Assembly (NCBI GenBank): GCA_010093685.1
Contig: MU006218.1
Span: 2,048,933 to 2,112,932 of the forward strand
DNA: 64,000 bases
Reading direction: 5' to 3'
DNA from: Ophiobolus disseminans
Taxonomy: Eukaryota; Ascomycota; Dothideomycetes; Pleosporales; Phaeosphaeriaceae
Part shown: piece by piece, positions 10,962 to 23,772 of the stretch
Position numbering within the stretch: the first letter of the stretch is position 1
How the letters are laid out: each line of letters starts with the position of its first letter
Notes under the pieces: generated by a model
Told to the model about the DNA's origin: nothing
The model's input: the letters and a program-made list of their open reading frames with translations, nothing else
Database searches by the model: none
Made by a program: the position numbers and the translations under genes

Positions 10962-12788
10962 GATGATGTTGTGCACGCGTGAATTAGGGAGAAGTTGGAA
11001 GAGCAGAAGGTAGTAGCAGCTCCCGTGTACCCCTCTTCTGTTGCAGCCTGAGCAGCTTATCGAACCACTCAGAGTCGTGCGCAGGCGCCATCGCGCATCC
11101 TTTAACATAATATCTATATTGGGAGTCTGCAGCTGATCGGCTGCAATGAAGGACGGAAGAAGTAATGAAATAATTCAGTGTCCCCGCCCCAGTGCACCGA
11201 GCCAAAACCCACAGATCACGCTCAATGAACGACCTTCAAAACACGCAACAGTGAAAACGAACCTCAAAAACAAACCTTCATCTCATGTTCTTCCAAAGCC
11301 CAAACATCAGGAGTCCCATAATCTTAGCAACCAATAGACAGCGCACAAGGCTGAGACATGCAAACACGCGAAGCACCTACAAACTGGCTTACCTTCCAGC
11401 TCAACAGCATCGCATGTAATCCTATCTGTTCCTGAACATTGCTCATAATTTGCAACACACAGAATTGTTTGTGCAAAAGAGGGCTACGTGACGCACACGA
11501 TTCAAGCCAGCGAGGGAAGGGACAGAATCGTACTTACCCGACCGCCTACCTCATGTAAAGCTCGACCCATTCCAACACATTTCATCTCATTGCAGCGCCT
11601 CAACCCTCCCATTTCTAATTGCCCGACACCAAGAGGCTCCAGCCTTGTGGGGGCCAAACAACCCAAGACCCAAAACTTACGTACATACAAGGCTGAGACA
11701 CGCTACCACGCCTCACCACTCCACCCACATAATACATCACAAGGCTGCAAGCACCCACCCACCCCATCCCAGCCCAGCGGCCCAACCCTCTCATGCCCAG
11801 TTACCCACCACTGCAAGGCTCCCTCCTTGACGTGGCATGGCACCCACTACATCACCTGCCCTCTCGCTCAGCCTCAGGCTCGTGCCAACGCACCCACCCC
11901 ACCACCACCACCTCATTATGCTTTGGGCACACATACCTCGACAGCTTCACTCTTCAGGCCGCAAAAAGCACCAATGGCACATATACAAGCCGCGCAGCAT
12001 GCCCATTTCTTAACCTGGCCTTTGATTCAGATCTGGGCCCTGCGGCATTTTCCGTGCAAATGTGCAAGGCTGCTGTCGCTAGGCTTCGAATATTCTTCCT
12101 CGATTATTCCATAGCCTTATTCTGATTCGCCTTACCCTGCTGTGTGGCGCTTAGCTGAATCGTCCAGCGCTGGTTGGTCCGGGGAGGGGGCATGAGTCTG
12201 TTGCCTGGCTGCGGCTCAAATCCCCATACCTAACGGTGATTAGTCCGTATCGAAAGCTGCTGGTCCATGAGAGCTGACAAGACCACATCAATAGCACCGC
12301 CCTCATTCGCTTCGTACATGAGGAAAGCTCCGCACACCTAGATAGTCCTTCGCGATGCGTTGTCAGCAGCGCCCCGGCCGCGCCCTCAGGCCGTATACGA
12401 CAAGGCAAATCCCGCCGCACGAGTTGGACGAATACCGTGTCTACACGTGTGCGTCGTCGACCGGGACCCTATTCCAGAGCCCAGGCGACGTCATGTTAGG
12501 CTGACCAGTCTCGGGGATGGGATTTCCGTGCCCGCTGCGCTGGCAGAGCAGATGCGCTGTATTGAGAGCCGCAGAACATAATGACTCTGACCATTCACGC
12601 CCCCTGTATCCGCGTCCCGTGGTCCCGCCGCGGTACGGTCAAATTCCCGGCTCCTCCCTGCATCAGCATCTTACACTGAATCCCAACCCGCATCGCACGC
12701 CTCGCTCCGTTTTCTGCAGTAGCTCCGAGTAGGCTGAATCAAAAGGAGATATACCTCCGAGAAGCGAGACTACGTTTGTAGTGTGAAG
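10962..12788. other. Gene-poor interval
   Basis: I see no supportable gene in these 1.8 kb. The part from 11200 to 12100 is strongly C/A-rich on the plus strand. It carries scattered copies of a short motif (CAAGGCTGAGACA at about 11347 and 11688, plus CAAGGCTGC and GCAAGGCT variants). Long open frames here (for example 11488-12114) are low-complexity Pro/His/Thr strings produced by that bias. On the minus strand several GTAAG donor-like sites occur (about 11380, 11530, 11680), which could belong to a non-coding transcript. Confidence 0.4.
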
Positions 12789-13826
12789 ATGAGTTCGAAT
12801 TATCAGCCTTGGTATGATGCGTTTTTGAAGGATGTGAGTGAGGTGAGTTGAGTTCCGCGTGATGAGAAACTATGTTTCAAGGACTTCAACTAAGCGTGTC
12901 GTAGAACGTGGTGTTCAGTAACGGACAAGAGAACGTTTTACTCGGGGCCGAGGGACCCTACCACGTTCGTGTGCCATCGCCATACGACGACACCGACATA
13001 TCAGCGGATATGTTCTGGGATTCGAGGCTGCCTCCTTCCCTCCGCTCTGGGGCAGAACGCCCCGAACCCGCGGAGTTATATCCGCTTGGACTACAGGACG
13101 ACAGTTTAGCGGCGGCTCAACCCGCAAGGAACGAGCTCGTTGGCGGGATGGGGGCATCACCCTTCTCGTTCTCGCAGCGTAGTCGCCAATACCAACGCGA
13201 TGGGGAGAGTCTTCCAGGCGATCTTTTCTTGGGCGTTGAGTCGTACGAGAAGAGAGACTCGGGGGTCGGAGGCTTGGATGGCTTGAGCGGCTTGCTCGAG
13301 TTTGACGGCCAGGAGATTTTGGCAGATGGTTCTTCGAGCGACTTCGGGTATGTCTAGGTGCGCGTGAGCATCGGCCTTCACTGACCTCTCTAGGGTTTCG
13401 CAAGATGAGAAATGCGGCTGTCGTCAGGCCCGAACGCAACACCTTGTAGAAGCGCAGGCCATGGTGTCGAACCATGCGACTCCGTCCCCAAACCCACCCC
13501 CTTCAGCGTACGTCCACCTCACTCCCCTTGACCCCCTAAACCTAACCTCCCCCAGCACCGATGCCCAATTTCTCACATGCCCACTCTGCACCGACAAGCG
13601 CTACACCGGCGTTTGGGCCCATCGAAACCTCACCCGCCACATGGAGCGCGTGCATGCTCCCTCCTGCTCAGTAGGGGGAGTGCGGCACTTCCCATGCAGC
13701 CGCGGCGACTGTGAGCGAACTTTTCGCCGCGAAGACGCTCGTTTGGTGCACGAGAGGCGCAGTCATCCAGAGTTGAATAGGCCTCCCCCGACGAAGAGGA
13801 GGAAGTCTGGCGAGCTGCGAGTCTGA
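12789..13826 (+). CDS. C2H2 zinc-finger protein (copy 1 of a related pair)
   Basis: Predicted nuclear DNA-binding protein of 309 residues in three exons: 12789-12842, 12905-13347 and 13394-13826. The N-terminal 170 residues are acidic and disordered. Two C-terminal fingers follow: the first has CPLC ... HRNLTRHMERVH, the second CSRGDC ... LVHERRSH with the usual FRRED core. The end is basic (PPPTKRRKSGELRV), a likely nuclear localisation signal. A 48-bp in-frame segment starting GTACGT at about 13509 and ending CCCCCAG at about 13556 has good donor, branch and acceptor signals. It may be an extra intron, giving 293 residues. No activator domain is recognisable and target genes are unknown. 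It shares finger layout and the 'TGV..L.NLTRH' core with the gene at 16923. Confidence 0.72.
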
Positions 13827-16800
13827 CATCGTGGCCTGGCGTGTTTGCATTTGTATAACTTACTCTTTCGTTTGGAAGTATTTATACCTTTCCCATGGCG
13901 TCGGAGTCCGGAGTATGCGCCTGTTTCTATATGTGCGACGTATCGAGAAACGTGTATACGGGGCCGCGTTGGTTGCGCGATTGTGTTTCAATCATATGTA
14001 GACTTTGGGGGTGTTAGTAAGGCTGGTGATCTTATACTTCTCAATGCAATATCTTAGAATATTCCTTGGGTTTTCCAGTGTGACAACGTTGAAACAGAGT
14101 CGGTGGGAAGTAACGTCTTGTGCGCATCGAATGGCACGCGACGTCCTGAGGACACGATATCAAATTATTGTGATCCGTCATGATTCTGACCAAGGAATTT
14201 CGTCGCGAACCGAACCGAACGAACGACAGCGGAGCGGACGTTGTTTGACTATTGATCAAACTACTTTGAATCAGCAATACTCGAGTTTCGCAGCTGGGGC
14301 GTTTCCCAAGCGCGAGGAAAACCCGAGTTCGCAAGACACGGAGGGCGAGTCACTGGGAGCGACCACACTCACGGAGCCTCGATTTTACCGCGCACCTCTC
14401 GTTGAGGCTCAGCTGCTGTGACGCACCGTGCCGAAGCAGGTGTCCGTATCCCTGGCCCAACATTTGGCGCTTATAGCCTGTGTAACGCCACTTCTCACTT
14501 CCACGCTGCGTGAGATTTGCATTCGGCGGTCGTCCGAGCTGTGGTTAAAATTTTGACGCCATGATGGGCGACCGCTTTCGTAGATCGTGCGCAATGGTTG
14601 CCCTACGAGCAGGAAAGAAAGCAAACTTGCATATGACGCGATAATTGACGTAGAGCGTGCTCACCGCTGTTTGCAACGCATTACATGCCGTTTTCCTCCT
14701 GCACTGATAGCGGAAAAAGGGCAAAATAAACTTCAAAATGTACGACGCCTGCGCCGAGAGGACAAGCAGCGGGCGCCGCGCTTCGTGTGCTCGACAGAAC
14801 CAAGAGTAGCAGGGCGTTTGTTGTGAGACGGCACACGTGACGCCACCATGCTGGGATTGTGCACGTTTTCGGCCGTGCGATTATTGTTTGCATGTTGGCT
14901 GCGGGGGCTTACGACCAAGGCTAGAATCAAGAGGCTGATATGAGACGCGATTAGTTTATCCGCCGTTGACCAGTCGGAAATCCTGTTGCTGGTGCCAATC
15001 GGAGTGTTTCCGTGACGTCCTTGCAAATATCTTTTCTGCATGCCAAACCCCATGTGAGTCACACAGGTAAGGCTGATGAGTATCGAACAACAGGTACAAC
15101 GATATGAATGGGAGTCTTGCTAGGATATGTTAAGGTGCGGCTCATGAACAATATTGATTGCCTCAAGAGAGTCTCGAGCGGTCCCCATGCGCAGACCCAG
15201 AAAGCAGTCGACGAAGAACTTGCATGAGGAGGGCGGCTCTTGTGCACGGACTTTGCTGCGATTTCGTCCAAAACGTGTCATCCAGTCAGACGTTTATGGC
15301 TCATGTGCTTGGAGGATGCTGCCGCGTCAACCGCCAGCAAAACACCCACAGGATACACCAGCAGAAAACAAGTTCTGGTGTTGATCGAACTATTGTTGAA
15401 GCGGTGTAGGTGTAGGTCTATGGAAGCGGGCATTTTGTTCCGGCCGACGAGAAGCTCAAGGAGCGGCCCGAGATGGCTGATCGGTAAGATGAGTGTGACG
15501 CGGAAGACACATGTAGCCGCTGGTGCCCCGTGCCGTGAGCCTCCGACTAAGGATACTTTCCTCTTTCACAAATTGGTGTACCGGTAAATGTGTCACTACA
15601 TTAGTGAGGCGTTAGACGATGGCAGCCAGGTGAGTCCCGTATGCCGACTGACTAGAACAGCGACTATGAGATAGCTAGTCAGAGGCGGTGTTTCAGGAGC
15701 GAATGGTAAGTCTGCTGCTTGCAGAATTGACCGTGGTGTAGGATGCTTGTTTCGTGAATCAGCCGACAGCCTGACGCATTCTTGCTGGGATTCTTGCCCT
15801 TGCCCTTGCCCCCGGTCCCACAGAGGGGAAGTCGACGTCCCAGGTGCGAGCATCTCAGGGGTAACTGAGTGATCATGCATCAAGCGATGACTACGTAGAC
15901 CGCCTCGTGTCGGACCTCAACTCCATCGGACTGGAGAACCTTCGCTCCGACCAACGGAAGAAGATCCTTCACATGGGCCATGCATGGCTAGTGCGAAGGG
16001 CACACGCGCGTGCATATCCCGACTGTCCCCAATTTCACCGTCTGGTCCACCATCGAATTGCCTGAATGTAGCCCCTCGCTCGCTAGGGCAGCCATGTTTT
16101 TAACTATAGCCCTGCCCACGCTCCACCCTCGCATATCCAAGCAGGGCGATCAGAGTCTTACAGGGTTAGTAACGTCGCTCAAGATGTTGTGCTACCAACG
16201 GGGCGAGTCGCGGGCCATCCTGTTAGCGTCCTGATTATTCCAAACCGTTGTCCGACTTGCCTTTCGCCTGGGACTCCCACGCTCACTTGCTGTGGGACAG
16301 AATTCTGCCCCACAGTATAGCCACAACGACTCGCGCTAGCCTCTAGTCATATTTGGCCCGATGTAGGGCTGTGCGGTGTTTCTTGGAGTATGATATTTCG
16401 ATCGACTGCGCGTTTGGCGAGTTGTAGCGCGAGGTGTGTGCTGCTAATGATATACCGAGGGCGTATCCTTCTCTTCAGTTACAAAGTGCGCCTCAGTCAA
16501 CACCAGCATCTATTGAAGCCAGTCGCATCGTTGTAGCTCCTGTGGGCCTTTGCTCTGGTGTGTATAGTCGACAGTTCAGGCCTGACCACAGCTAATCAGT
16601 CACCACAAAGGTCCTGCGTTGGGTTGTTTGGGAAAGGTCCAGTACTCTTCACTTGCTATCGTCGTTCGCCAGTCTGTCAACCCAAGACACCTTTGGGACC
16701 TTCGAAACCTTCTCAAACATTCGTCACCGTTGACGAGACGGGCTCCGTGCAAGGACATACGAACCGAAAACAACCTTCGATCGAGTGCCTCGAGCGCCCT

Positions 16801-16922
16801 CTGAAGTCCAACTTCCGGCCATCACGTCAGACAACGTATAGTACAAGCACAATAGCTGTGTGGATGTCACGCACCGAGTAGCCTCAAGTCTCTAAGAAAG
16901 CCTAAGAGTACCCTACAAGACT
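13827..16922. other. Three-kilobase interval without a confirmed gene
   Basis: Between the two C2H2 genes I find no complete gene. Two things stand out: a near-perfect palindrome (separate entry) and an open frame 15865-16065. The latter lacks an ATG at its start but reads like protein (GLENLRSDQRKKILHMGHAW). It may be an exon or relic of a lost gene. Other open frames have no recognisable composition or motifs. Confidence 0.4.
16290..16315. repeat. 26-bp near-perfect palindrome
   Basis: Arms CTGTGGGACAGAA and TTCTGCCCCACAG are complementary apart from one mismatched pair. They can form a hairpin with almost no loop or serve as a dimeric protein-binding site. No gene lies within 600 bases on either side. 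Confidence 0.5.
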
Positions 16923-18043
16923 ATGGACTGTTCCTACCAGCGCACGATTAGCGAAGATGTGTGGCCTGACGAAGAGATTGCCGACGAAACACCCCAAGAG
17001 AGTCAGCGCTGGAACAATGAGGTGGCAGCGGCAGAGACGCAGGCAGGCGCAGTTCTCCATCCCCAGAACGATTACTCGCAACATTGGGAAGGCGAGTCGA
17101 CGAACGGGACCGGATATGTCGATCACGTACCGACTCAGGACTACTCGAGTCGTACTCCAGCAGCTGAAAATCACGTAGCTTTCCCAAATTATGCGATTCC
17201 TCCTGGCGCGCTACCAGGATCATATGCTCCAGATGTTCCCGACGAACAGCACCAGTCTTCATCGATTGATGGCTACCAATACGCGTACTCGTGCGTATGA
17301 TCGAAGCTGAATAAAGTGTTAGTTGCAAACACTGACTGTCAAACAGGTATTATCAAACTTACTATGCCGAGACAGCCTACCCCCCAACACTCGGAGACTA
17401 CGAGGGGACAGAGGATTATGTGATGCCTGTACCTACCGTTGAGGAAGAGTAAGTCGTGTTCGTGAACTGTTTTCGATCGTTGAGTAACTTTTGGCAGACT
17501 GGTTGTGGATACTAATGGTACTGAGATCGACGCCTCTCCGTCTCCGGGCCCATCGAGTGGGACACCACCAGGATCTCGTCTGGCATCGAACGCTCCTAAT
17601 CTTAGCATTGCGTGTCCGTACCGCTGTGGGAAAGTCTTGACAGGCGTACACGCTTTGGGAAATCTCACTCGACATCGCAAAACAGGGTACTGTTCGGCTT
17701 CCGGACAACCCAAGACAAAGCATTTATGTTCGATCAAGGGTTGCTGTAAGGAGTACAGTCGGTCGGATGGCTGTAAGTAGCGTCGCGTGATCTCTGTTCC
17801 TTCCAGATGTGCGACACTAGAGCACAGTTCCTGTCCCCCTTCCTGCTGCCACAAACAGAACAATGCTGCCATGGCCAACAGGCATCCCAGCCATATGAAG
17901 CTTTGATATTCTTATCATCTCCCAGATTTCCGCTGACTGTGTGGGTATCTTTAGTGAGGGTCCACATGCGTAGGAGTCATGGTGCTCCACGTGCGCAGCC
18001 AAGAGACGGTTCGTTGATCGATGGCGAGGAGGGTGATGAGTGA
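16923..18043 (+). CDS. C2H2-like zinc-finger protein (copy 2 of a related pair)
   Basis: 277-residue predicted nuclear protein from four exons: 16923-17290, 17347-17448, 17498-17772 and 17955-18043. The N-terminal half is acidic, Tyr/Gln-rich and disordered. The first finger-like unit is CPYRC ... LGNLTRHRKTGYC, where the last ligand would be Cys rather than His (C2HC-like). The second is CSIKGC ... SRSDGLRVHMRRSH, with its final half on the last exon. That splice also restores the 'SDGLRVHMRRSH' core, which supports the unusually long (182-bp) last intron. Finger arrangement and the 'LTGV.AL.NLTRH' core resemble the gene at 12789, suggesting an old duplication. No targets can be inferred. 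Confidence 0.7.
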
Positions 18044-19012
18044 TCGAGCAGTTGGTGCGGTAACAGCTTTGAAGGTCGTGCTGCTGGAGTGGGACACGCG
18101 TATGCCATTTTCACAGCAGACCGGCGGTTCGTCCTGCTGGCAAGAGTTCCAATTGATCACGTTCTTCTTGCCCTCGCCCAAGCTTCATCTGGTCTCCTGT
18201 CTTGACTTCCTGTTGTTTTATTAAAGGTGGTGTGTGCATTAGCCGGCTAGGAGACGCGTCCGGCGTCGGAAGCAGGCACCCTGGTGCTAGGTTCTGTTTG
18301 GAAGAGCGCCAAACTTTCGTGTCCGAGTGCCTGGCGAGATGGTTCCGCTTGGCATCTAGGAAACTCTTCGTACTGTTGCGAGAGGTGAATGAGGTGAAGA
18401 AGGGAGTGGAAGGTGCGTCAGCATCGAAAGGTCAAACTCGCCTGTCATGCTGCAGGCGTGCTTGCCGATTAGGTCAACGCAGCTAAGGGAAGCAACGGAG
18501 GCTGCGTCATCGCCTCAACCGACGCTGACGAATATGAAAGCGACGAGGGACACGATGGCATGCATCTGTGTTCACAAGAGGTCTGACAGCTCAACAGCTT
18601 GAACACGTGTTGCCCAAGCTATGGTTCAGGAGCATCGACAAGACGTACCGACTTACTTCGGTACGACGAATGGACATTTTAATCCCAGTATCTCAACCCC
18701 AGGTAGTAGGTACTCGCTTCACATCACCCCAAACACTCAGTCATGCATATCTCAGTTTCTATCAATTCGTAACAGCACCTGCATGCGCAGACGCTAGTAT
18801 ATACATGTTAAACATTAAACCCAACTCCCTGATCATGTACCGCTGCAAAAGAATAATGCGACCGTCAGTGGTATAGCGTAGCGTCACTTAAATGCACAAG
18901 ATGGAAAACCCTCAAGACGCGCCCACCCATTGAGGAAAAAAAATGACAAGACGCGAAATCTAGCACACACATCATTAGCACCGCTGTATAAGACTTAAAG
19001 AAAATTGGGGCA
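18044..19012. other. Convergent intergenic region
   Basis: About 970 bases between the 3' ends of two convergent genes. I see no gene, RNA or repeat worth calling here. Confidence 0.4.
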
Positions 19013-20997
19013 TCAGAGACTCGTGACTCGTCCAGCAGGCCCCGGCCCTCTATGCGGTCGGAGATTGATGACCGATTCCAGCTCCCTGAGCATATTCGTG
19101 CTAGCATCGCGCTGCTCGCGCGCCGAAGCCTGTCGTGCGCGATCTTCCTGGATTTTATGCATGCGTTCTTCTCGTGACATCGTGGCTCGGGTTTTGGGTA
19201 TGGCTATGGCTTCGAAGACTTCGTCGTCAGAGTTGCTGCCCTGTTCGCTCGACGGTGCACTCTGCTGAGGACTTAGCAAGTCCCCATTCAGAGCACGGAG
19301 AGCGTCAGACGGACTGCCCTCATCAACGGCAGTTAGGCCGCCTAGGCTTGGTACGGGCGAGCGGAGACCGCTCGAGGCTTGCGAGATGCGGCGCTCTTGG
19401 CGGTCGATGTTGAGGGCGAGCGCTGTCTTGCCGGCCTCCCAGGCTTGCATGAGGCTCTTAAGGTCAGCGCCTATGGAGTCGTATTGCGACATGAGGTGGC
19501 GGCCGAGTTCGTGCACATCTTCTGTGTCCTCTAAGCTCTTGTTCGTCTCCTCACGAAGGACCTGCATCTTGGCCTGGAGGCCTCTGATACCTTGGGATAG
19601 TCCAGACAGTTTGCGAACAGAATTGCGTAGTTTCTCTTTCCCAGGTGTTGGCGTGATGTGCAGGGGCGATGGTATTATGAACTGTTCTTCCTCAGCCAAC
19701 ACATTGTTGAACTTCTCACTCCATTCTCCAGCGGGGCGAGCCACACCCTGCATAGAATCTACTACAGTCGACCACCGGCTAAAATCAGGCTTGCCGCCGT
19801 CCGCTTCGAGAGCTAAGAGTGAGCATAGGTAGACGCGGCGAAGGGTCGATAGGCGATACTGCAGGATGCGCAGCGACTTCAAACTCTCGGCGTCCTCAAA
19901 CTCCGCTTCCGTATAGCCCAGCCCCGCCTCTTGCAGATCAGGGTTGCTGATATCGTAAACATCGAGGTACTTTTCCAGGTCGTCTTCCAGGATGAGTTGC
20001 TTCAGCGTGCCACATTGCTCCACGAGAACCGGGACGACGCCTGCAAAGGCAGCTCGGAGACTCTTTCGCAGGCGCTGGCAGCGACGAGACTGTCCTTTCT
20101 CCTCGATTCGCGAGATTGGCGGTAGCGGGCTGCTGCTGCGAGGGGTCAGTGGTTGGTGAAACGGGATACTTTAGCCGGATGGGGATCTTACAGTCTGTAG
20201 CCCCTTGAGACGAGCTCGACCTCTTGGATCAATGCGAGCGCGGATGATGTTGACGCTTCGAAGGCTTGCAGGTTTGCGACCAGGGCAGATGCGCCGTCGA
20301 CCGCTTCTTGTCTGAGGTACTGCAACCACTGTCGGCGCATATAGCCATATACGGCCGTAGCGACGGCGGCAAAGACGACGAGGACGAGTAGCGTTCTCCC
20401 TGTGCTGAAGCCTGGCTGTCGTTGTGACCAATGCAGCAGCCATGCGAGCAGAAAGGCTGTCGAAGCAGTCAGAGCTGCGCCGATAGGGCTTATGGTGGCA
20501 ATCCTGAATTCTTGCGGCCCAGCCCGACCATCTGTTGGGAAGCTGGGCATGGCCGTGGGTCGCATGCCATCCTGCCCGCCCAGAAGCTGAGAGGCGACGA
20601 TGAGATAGCGAAAGCGCTCCAGAAAGCGCTCATTGTCAGCGCGTCCAAGTCGTGAGTTGACCGCCTTCTGCACCTCCCGTTAGCAATGTGCCTGTCGTAG
20701 GGGGGATCGAACGCACCGAACACGCCGTGTGGATGCGGGCGATGGAACCATTGCGCCCGTGTATGCGCAGCGGCTGGGGGAGCTTATCGCGTATCCGGGT
20801 CTGGAGGGTCGAGGGTCCTCGTGGCGCGAAGCTCGGGTTGTCCCGTGAAGACGATGCGGTGGGCGATGACGGGCGCGAGTCTCCTCTACCTGCGCCTGAC
20901 TAATCGTAAGCCATGTCCGCTTCGTAATCCAGTGCCCAGGGCGCATACCTTCTAGAAACTCGGCCAGCGGCGAATCCTCGAGTATGACATTCTCCAT
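19013..20997 (-). CDS. Vezatin / Inp2-like peroxisomal membrane protein
   Basis: Resembles fungal vezatin-type proteins with the myosin-binding motif of peroxisomes, which anchor class V myosin for organelle inheritance. The ATG at 20997 gives 'MENVILEDSPLAEFLEG', then an intron whose acceptor is GCGCAG. The Pro/Ser-rich second exon ends IHTACS at a GTGCGT donor. Exon 3 carries 'ERFLERFRYLIVASQLL' and a membrane hairpin: 'IGAALTASTAFLLAWLLHW' and 'TLLVLVVFAAVATAVYGY'. After a last intron, exon 4 provides a long helical, coiled-coil-prone cytosolic part and a charged C-terminus (SREERMHKIQEDRARQASAR). Total is about 600 residues. Two adjacent helices flanked by helical cytosolic parts are the family's architecture. 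The family call is from overall pattern, not a database match. Confidence 0.72.
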
Positions 20998-22366
20998 GTT
21001 TGCGCTACCTCATCGTGCGTGGTGGGTCGCTTCAGGGTCCTCGGTCCGTCTCTGGCTCAGTCGCCTGCAATTGCTCCCAGTGACGTTTGGCGGACGAACG
21101 TGGCGGGTGCGTTTCGGTGAGCGAGGCTTGCCGTGTTTGTGAGGTGCAATCGTGAAGTCGGTCTGGGACAGGTGAACGTGAAAGGGAGAGCACACGGTGG
21201 TACCAGGTGACCCGGAAATGAGCTGCGGAGTTGATGGCATGTGATTGGTGTGTTTCAGGCGGGCATTCGCTCATCTGGGGTTATGTCACTAACCGCCGGC
21301 TCTCTGACACCAAACGTCCGTCCGCCCCACCTACTCCTGCGTCCACCTACGCGCCCGCTACGTCGAAATGCATTTCATATTCCAAACCCGATGTCCTGTT
21401 TGAGCAATGCATGCGACTACGCCTGTTCTATGTAACCAAGGCGCTCGACTGCTAGACGCTCGTGCGAGGCGAGCACTGCCTCGGCCTCGCTACATATTGA
21501 TACTCATGCGAACCACTCGGTCGCTACTGCAAGACTCCACCTTGATTACTCCACCTGTCGCCACGGTATTTCTTGTAGGGCTGCATACGCCCACATCCAT
21601 TAGTGATGCACGATCGACTTGATCCCTGAGCGTAACCGTTGTCCCCGGGCGTGCTGTCGACAACCGTTTATGAATCCCTGAAGGAAAATACCTTGAAACC
21701 CATCCATGGATGGAACATTGTGCACGTGCGCGGTCATTCACAACCGCCCCCAACGCTAGTCATGCTACTATCACGACAACGCACAAACACAATTTTTCGG
21801 AGATTGATATGGCTTCACGAATTGATGACACATATTCGTTCGCTTATCACACAAGGATAATAAGGTATGTGAGTATTTTACGCTGAGAGGCTGACTGTGT
21901 AGCCATACTACCCAGCACCCGATCCCTGGATCGCCACCGCTACCGTCCCCTCAGTACCGGTCATCTAGACCTCGTGGCATGGATGGACTTCATGGGAATT
22001 GCATATCTCGTCTGCCTACATGCACACCACGCAACTATATGCCATATCGAGCTTGGTGCCGGAGACGGCAATGCTTGTGGCAAACCTTGCACATCACACT
22101 GCACCAAAACTTGTCTACAAGCTTCCATTCGGTGTGTCGATAGCTGAAGCCTACGGTCATGCATCACAGTAGTCTCTCGTGGATGATGTATCGGGCATGC
22201 TGTTTGGGGCACGTTGGCCTTTTAGTGGTATGCTCTTTTCGGTGGCCTTTCTCTATATCAAGTCCTTTCTCTCACTCTATTGAGCTCTGCATAAGCCCCA
22301 AGGTCTTTGTCACTCGAGGGACTCGTTTTCAGCATCTCGTTCGACCTCATCTACAAACCTCACTGC
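20998..22366. other. Divergent intergenic region
   Basis: 1.37 kb between the divergently transcribed vezatin-like gene and the gene at 22367. It should contain both promoters. I see no convincing gene, RNA or repeat; open frames are short and compositionally random. Confidence 0.4.
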
Positions 22367-23271
22367 ATGACAGTCATGGACGAAAACGCAGTAAACAGCC
22401 TGATGTCGACGGTCGAGTTGATTTCCACCAACCTCGACGCTCGACCTGAAAGCTGGCGCGAGCAGCTGCAAGCCATCCGCAATACGACCATGTCTTTAGA
22501 AATCCTCGACAAAACCCCGGAAGAAGCACGAAAACGATGGCAATTGCCGCTAGTCACCGTTTTTCAGCGTGTGGCGTTTGCGGATGCAGACAACGGAATA
22601 ATACAAGACGTGGCGAACTGGTGTTTACGGCAGGCTCTCACTCTGCTGCATCTATACCCAGAAGATGCCGATGTTCTTGCTTGTACGTAATCCCTAAATT
22701 GGAGGAACTCATACTAACATTATCTAGTAATTGGACGCAACTGGCTCATGCGAGCACAGAAATCACTAGCGAGCATCCATCTAGCAGAGCGTGGCTCATC
22801 GAGCGGTAGTTCGGTATCTGCATCTGCACAGGGGCACGATCAAGAGGGCAAGTCCGCCAGAGCATTTGCAGAGGCAGAGGAGCGACTGCACACGGCAGAT
22901 TACGTCGAAGCGAGAGGTATCCTTCTACCGGCCATTGAGTATTTCCAACGGGCAGTGGACACAGCACGTTCCCAAGACATCGTGACGGGTACCTTGTTAT
23001 CAACAGTAAGTGGCTTTTGACCGTATGGTACATGTGTTAACTTCTTGCAGGCAGCAGAGACATACATGAGCATGGGAAACGTGACGTCGTCCAGGGTCAA
23101 TGATCAATATTTCCAACAAGCCATGGCTTATTTGCGAGAGGCGGCTGAATTGGCAGAGTATACATTACCCGCGCACCTGGAGCAGTGAGTACAGTCCTCT
23201 TACAACCGTATGCTGTCACTGATAATTCTAGATATCTCGACGAATATGGTGCCCTGTATCCAGCGGCATAA
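22367..23271 (+). CDS. Hypothetical helical protein
   Basis: I do not recognise the family. Four exons are inferred, joined at GTACGT (about 22684), GTAAGT (about 23006) and GTGAGT (about 23184) donors. Each keeps the frame, and the protein ends 'YLDEYGALYPAA'. The start is the ATG at 22367, the first in-frame ATG before conserved-looking sequence. The product, roughly 230 residues, is mostly alpha-helical. The segment 'AFAEAEERLHTADYVEARG' followed by 'AIEYFQRAVDTARSQD' and 'AMAYLREAAELAEY' looks like TPR-type helix pairs, so a scaffolding role is possible. No signal peptide or membrane segment is visible. Confidence 0.62.
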
Positions 23272-23772
23272 GTGGTCATGTGGCGATGTATGGTCTGCAG
23301 GCAGACGTGGCGCAAGTACCGAACTGGTGAAAAGAACAGAATAGATAGAATATTCCACTCGCTTAGAAACCAAATGCCCATAGTACGGTTGACTCAACTC
23401 TTTCCTAAAAGTGATAGTGTAAAGTGTGGTCGATCGACGTATGTCATCAATGGAGCTCGGACCACTTTGCGCTGCTGACCAAAGCGGAGTGACTTCAGTC
23501 CTCCGGCGCTCCTACAATCTCCACGATTCGACCAACACTGCGCATTCTCCATTACCGACAGGAGGCAAATCGCACGCGTCACACCGAGTCTTCCGCCTAC
23601 ACCTGAGGACTGCGACCCACCTCACCGCCAGAACGCACCTCGCAATCCCTTCAGCCTCATCAATCGGTCGAACAAACTCCCCGGCCGAACCCGTCGGACG
23701 ACCAGCACCCCAACCCTTAACGTCGCATAGCGCCTGCATACTCGTGATTCGACATCACCCACCCACCGCACC

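Noticed and set aside
11488..12114. 208-codon open frame on the plus strand
   Set aside because: Composed of Pro/His/Thr low-complexity sequence in a C/A-biased region, with no motif, splice logic or alternative-frame contrast.
12151..12420. tRNA-like look of sequence near 12170-12240 (CTCAAATCCCCAT)
   Set aside because: No acceptor stem, anticodon arm or box A/B pattern could be built on either strand.
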